Assembly: GCA_964432595.1 (NCBI GenBank)
Contig: CAYSOF010000012.1
Location: 115,704 to 179,703 of the forward strand
Reading direction: 5' to 3'
Origin: DASYLJ01 sp964432595
GTDB lineage: Bacteria > Desulfobacterota > Binatia > DP-6
DNA: 64,000 nucleotides
Translations under genes and position numbers: made by a program
Shown here: in pieces, positions 62,026 to 64,000 of the stretch
Position numbering within the stretch: the stretch's first letter is position 1
How the letters are laid out: every line of letters begins with the position of its first letter
Notes under the pieces: model-generated
Databases searched by the model: none
What the model was told of the DNA's origin: nothing
The model's input: only the letters and a program-made list of their open reading frames with translations

Positions 62026-62043
62026 CTACTCATTATTGTGTAG
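62026..62043. promoter_or_regulatory. AT-rich inverted repeat upstream of a histidine kinase
   Basis: CTACTCA-TTAT-TGTGTAG (62026-62043), arms matching at 6 of 7 positions, lies in an A+T-rich patch 23 bp before the ATG of the kinase in otherwise G+C-rich DNA. Candidate operator or promoter element. Confidence 0.35.
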
Positions 62044-62066
62044 TCGTGTTCGAGTTAGAGCGTAAT

Positions 62067-62777
62067 ATGGATTCCAGACTCAGCAGCAAGGCGGCGTTCG
62101 TCGGCGTGATGAGTCACGAGCTGCGGACGCCGCTCGCGGCGGTGCTCGGCATGCTCGATCTGCTCGCCGAGACGCCGGACGTTCCCGCGCACGCGATGGA
62201 GCTCGTGCATGCCGCCAACCGCAATGCCCATCGCATCCTCGACCTCGTGAACGACCTGCTCGACGTCTGGGCGGTGGATACCGGGAGCCTCGCCGTGCGG
62301 GTGGGCGCCGTGGACGTCCGCGACGCGATCGCGGACGTTGCCGCGACGGCCACGCCGCGTGCCGAGGAGAAGGGTCTGCGCCTCGAGTTGGCGCTCCCGT
62401 CGGCCCTTCCCCCGGTGTCCGCCGACCCGGGCCGCCTCCGGCACGTCCTGCGCCATCTGCTCGACAACGCCATCAAGTTCACCGACACCGGCCACGTGCG
62501 CGTCTGGACGGAGCTCGACGCCGCGTCCGTGCGGATGATCGTCAGCGACACGGGCATCGGCATCCACCCCGACGACCACGAGCGCATCTTCGACGCGTTC
62601 GTCCAGGCGGACGGGTCGGCCACGCGGCGGCACGGCGGCGCCGGGCTCGGCCTGGCGATCTGCCGGCGGCTGGCGACGCTGATGCAGGGCACCATCGGGC
62701 TTCGCAGCGCGCCCGGCGCGGGCAGCGCGTTCTGGGTCGCCCTACCCTGTGCGACAGTCCCGGCAGACGGTCCGTAG
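62067..62777 (+). CDS. Histidine kinase core without sensor domain
   Basis: A ~236-aa kinase made of HisKA (FVGVMSHELRTPLAAVLGML) and HATPase (LLDNAIKFTD, VSDTGIGIHPDD, FDAFVQADGSATRRHGGAGLGLAIC) only. ATG 62067 is preferred, GTG 62046 is an in-frame alternative. There is no transmembrane or sensor domain and no response regulator beside it, so it depends on partners elsewhere. Confidence 0.9.
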   Translation: MDSRLSSKAAFVGVMSHELRTPLAAVLGMLDLLAETPDVPAHAMELVHAANRNAHRILDLVNDLLDVWAVDTGSLAVRVGAVDVRDAIADVAATATPRAEEKGLRLELALPSALPPVSADPGRLRHVLRHLLDNAIKFTDTGHVRVWTELDAASVRMIVSDTGIGIHPDDHERIFDAFVQADGSATRRHGGAGLGLAICRRLATLMQGTIGLRSAPGAGSAFWVALPCATVPADGP

Positions 62778-62812
62778 TGGCGGCCGCGCAGTGTCGCTGG
62801 TAGCTTCGCGCC

Positions 62813-63502
62813 GTGGCGACGGACGACGCGGACCAGCCGGCACAGCCGTACATCAGCCTGCGCCAGAGCCTCATCATCCTCGCGGTCATCGTCACGATCG
62901 GCACCGTCGGTCATCTGTTCCGGACGTCGCTCGGCCTGGGCTCGCTCGCGGAGGTACAAGCGGCGGTCGACGGCCTGGGATGGTTCGGCCCGGTGCTGTT
63001 CCTGGCGCTCGTGATCTTCCGGCAGGTGCTCGCGGTCCCCGCCGGTCTCATCCTGCCGGTCGGCGGCCTGTGTTTCGGCGCGATCGGCGGCACGGTGCTC
63101 GGCTCCGTCGGACTCATCCTGTCGGGCATGGGAAAGTTCGCGATCGCGCGCTCGCTGGGGCGCGACCTCGTACGACGGAAGTTCGGCGCGCAGCTCGAAT
63201 GGTTCGAGACGCGCATCGAGCGGCTGGGTCCGATCGTGATCGGCCTGTCGACCGCGCATCCGTTCGGCATCCTCTCGCCGTTCCATTGGGCGGCCGGCCT
63301 GTCGTCGCTGTCGTTCGCGTCGTTCACGCTGGCGATCGTGCTCGGGGCGCCGGTCCGCGCGTTCGCCTACGCGGTGTTCGGCTCGACGCTGACCGACACC
63401 GACTCCGACTCGTTCGCCCTCGCGTCGGCGGTGCTGATCGGCATCATCGTCGTGCCGCTCGTCATCCCGGGCGTCCGCCGGCGGCTGCTCGCGAGGATCT
63501 GA
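62813..63502 (+). CDS. VTT/TVP38-family (DedA-like) membrane protein
   Basis: A 229-aa membrane protein, starting at GTG 62813, with five or six helices. The VTT core is VFRQVLAVPAGLI-like (VIFRQVLAVPAGLILPVGG), LGSVGLILSGMGKFAIARSLGRDLV and APVRAFAYAVFGSTL. Related proteins move or flip lipid carriers. It precedes the HNH gene by 2 bp. Confidence 0.85.
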   Translation: MATDDADQPAQPYISLRQSLIILAVIVTIGTVGHLFRTSLGLGSLAEVQAAVDGLGWFGPVLFLALVIFRQVLAVPAGLILPVGGLCFGAIGGTVLGSVGLILSGMGKFAIARSLGRDLVRRKFGAQLEWFETRIERLGPIVIGLSTAHPFGILSPFHWAAGLSSLSFASFTLAIVLGAPVRAFAYAVFGSTLTDTDSDSFALASAVLIGIIVVPLVIPGVRRRLLARI

Positions 63503-63504
63503 CG

Positions 63505-63834
63505 ATGCCGACGCGGAGCTTCCGGCCGTCGAAACGGCCGCGCAAGGGACCGCCGCCCGACGTCGACGCGCTGATGCGCGAGGCCACCGAAGCCGCGCGC
63601 AAGCGCCAGCAGGGCTATCGCGAGAAGTCGCTCGCCCTGCACGGCTGGATCTGCGCGAAGTGCGCGCGCGAGTTCGACCAGTCGAACCTGCACCTGCTGA
63701 CCGTCCATCACCGCGACGGCAACCACCACAACAATCCGCCCGACGGCAGCAACTGGGAGAACCTCTGCGCCGAGTGCCACCACGACGAGCACAGCCGCAA
63801 CGAGCTCGCGGCGTGGCTCAGTCGGAAGGACTAG
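63505..63834 (+). CDS. HNH nuclease-family protein (YajD-like)
   Basis: A 109-aa protein with an HNH fold: ICAKCAREFDQSNLHLLTVHHRDGNHHNN then NLCAECHHDEHSRNE. CxxC pairs hold a structural zinc and the HH...N...H set is the nuclease site. YajD-like proteins are small HNH proteins of unclear role. ATG 63505 is 2 bp after the VTT stop, so co-transcribed. Confidence 0.9.
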   Translation: MPTRSFRPSKRPRKGPPPDVDALMREATEAARKRQQGYREKSLALHGWICAKCAREFDQSNLHLLTVHHRDGNHHNNPPDGSNWENLCAECHHDEHSRNELAAWLSRKD

Positions 63835-64000
63835 ACGGACTCGACCCAAGAGCGTTTCCGACCAACATGCCGCGCCCGGCAACCCCGGCGCGGCCTCCGC
63901 GCCACGCACGCGGCCCCCTACCCCGGGACGGCGATCGAAGCAGATTGCCGCGCCGGCTTCGCCGCAATGCCACTCACTTAACGGCTCGCCGGCGGCGGGA
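63835..64000. other. Non-coding right end of the window
   Basis: 166 bp without a credible gene on either strand. An imperfect inverted repeat with ATTGC/GCAAT outer arms spans 63944-63968, followed by AATGCCACTCACTTAA, a short A+T-richer stretch that could be an element end or promoter of a gene outside the window. Nothing further can be said. Confidence 0.4.

Noticed and set aside
1..64000. tRNA, rRNA, phage, toxin-antitoxin or restriction-defence island
   Set aside because: No tRNA-like cloverleaf, rRNA sequence, integrase, or known defence gene set was recognised; the HNH protein at 63505 stands alone and looks YajD-like.

Overview
The window is a chromosomal segment of very high G+C with tightly packed genes: 48 intact genes, one gene truncated by the left edge, one frameshifted gene and one gene stub. 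Neighbouring stops often overlap or lie within 15 bp, and no gap exceeds 300 bp. No rRNA, tRNA, CRISPR array, phage module or intact insertion sequence was seen. The mix of secreted Cys-rich proteins with delta-proteobacteria-like modules, many redox enzymes (Baeyer-Villiger monooxygenase, P450, SDR, LLM oxidoreductase) and a two-gene acyl-CoA carboxylase suggests an uncultured Gram-negative aerobe. A Binatota/'Candidatus Binatia' or other deltaproteobacterial-grade lineage is my best guess. That is inference from gene style; no marker gene is present.

Layout. (1) 1-7211: end of a Baeyer-Villiger monooxygenase, a conserved unknown, a TetR/SDR divergent pair with a candidate operator, a DUF3105 protein, an acetolactate decarboxylase broken by an exact 17-bp tandem duplication, and a P450. 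(2) 7346-22669: an island of exported proteins (Cys-rich modules, a protein with HExxH, a lipoprotein, a parallel beta-helix protein, a DUF4185 propeller, a YfhO-like membrane protein, a metallophosphatase with calcium-binding repeats, a serine hydrolase), with a ferritin-like protein and a TerB/COQ4-like fusion among them. (3) 22746-30556: pdxH, a translationally coupled acyl-CoA carboxylase pair, a ChaA-type antiporter, a DUF2804 protein and a tiny lipoprotein. (4) 30634-37657: a compact exopolysaccharide operon (BcsA-like synthase, TPR/outer-membrane barrel, GH8 lipoprotein) coupled to a REC-GAF-GGDEF-HD-GYP regulator, so polymer production and c-di-GMP turnover appear to be one unit. (5) 37731-45090: XRE/RidA and LysR/PEP-mutase-like divergent pairs, a run of amidohydrolase, membrane proteins, fatty-acid-hydroxylase-like protein and O6-methylguanine methyltransferase, then an LLM oxidoreductase. 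(6) 45130-49160: a single-module NRPS-like protein ordered A-T-TE-methyltransferase, coupled to a signal-less periplasmic-binding-protein-fold protein. (7) 49253-63834: an unknown protein, pbpC plus alpha-2-macroglobulin, a membrane histidine kinase, a GntR/diiron-protein operon with a readable promoter and operator, a DUF2007 pair, a second kinase, a VTT membrane protein and an HNH protein.

The best candidates for undescribed biology are the A-T-TE-MT assembly protein with its partner, the TerB/COQ4-like fusion, the exported-protein island with shared modules, the GntR/diiron operon, and the 17-bp duplication that switches the acetolactate decarboxylase reading frame.
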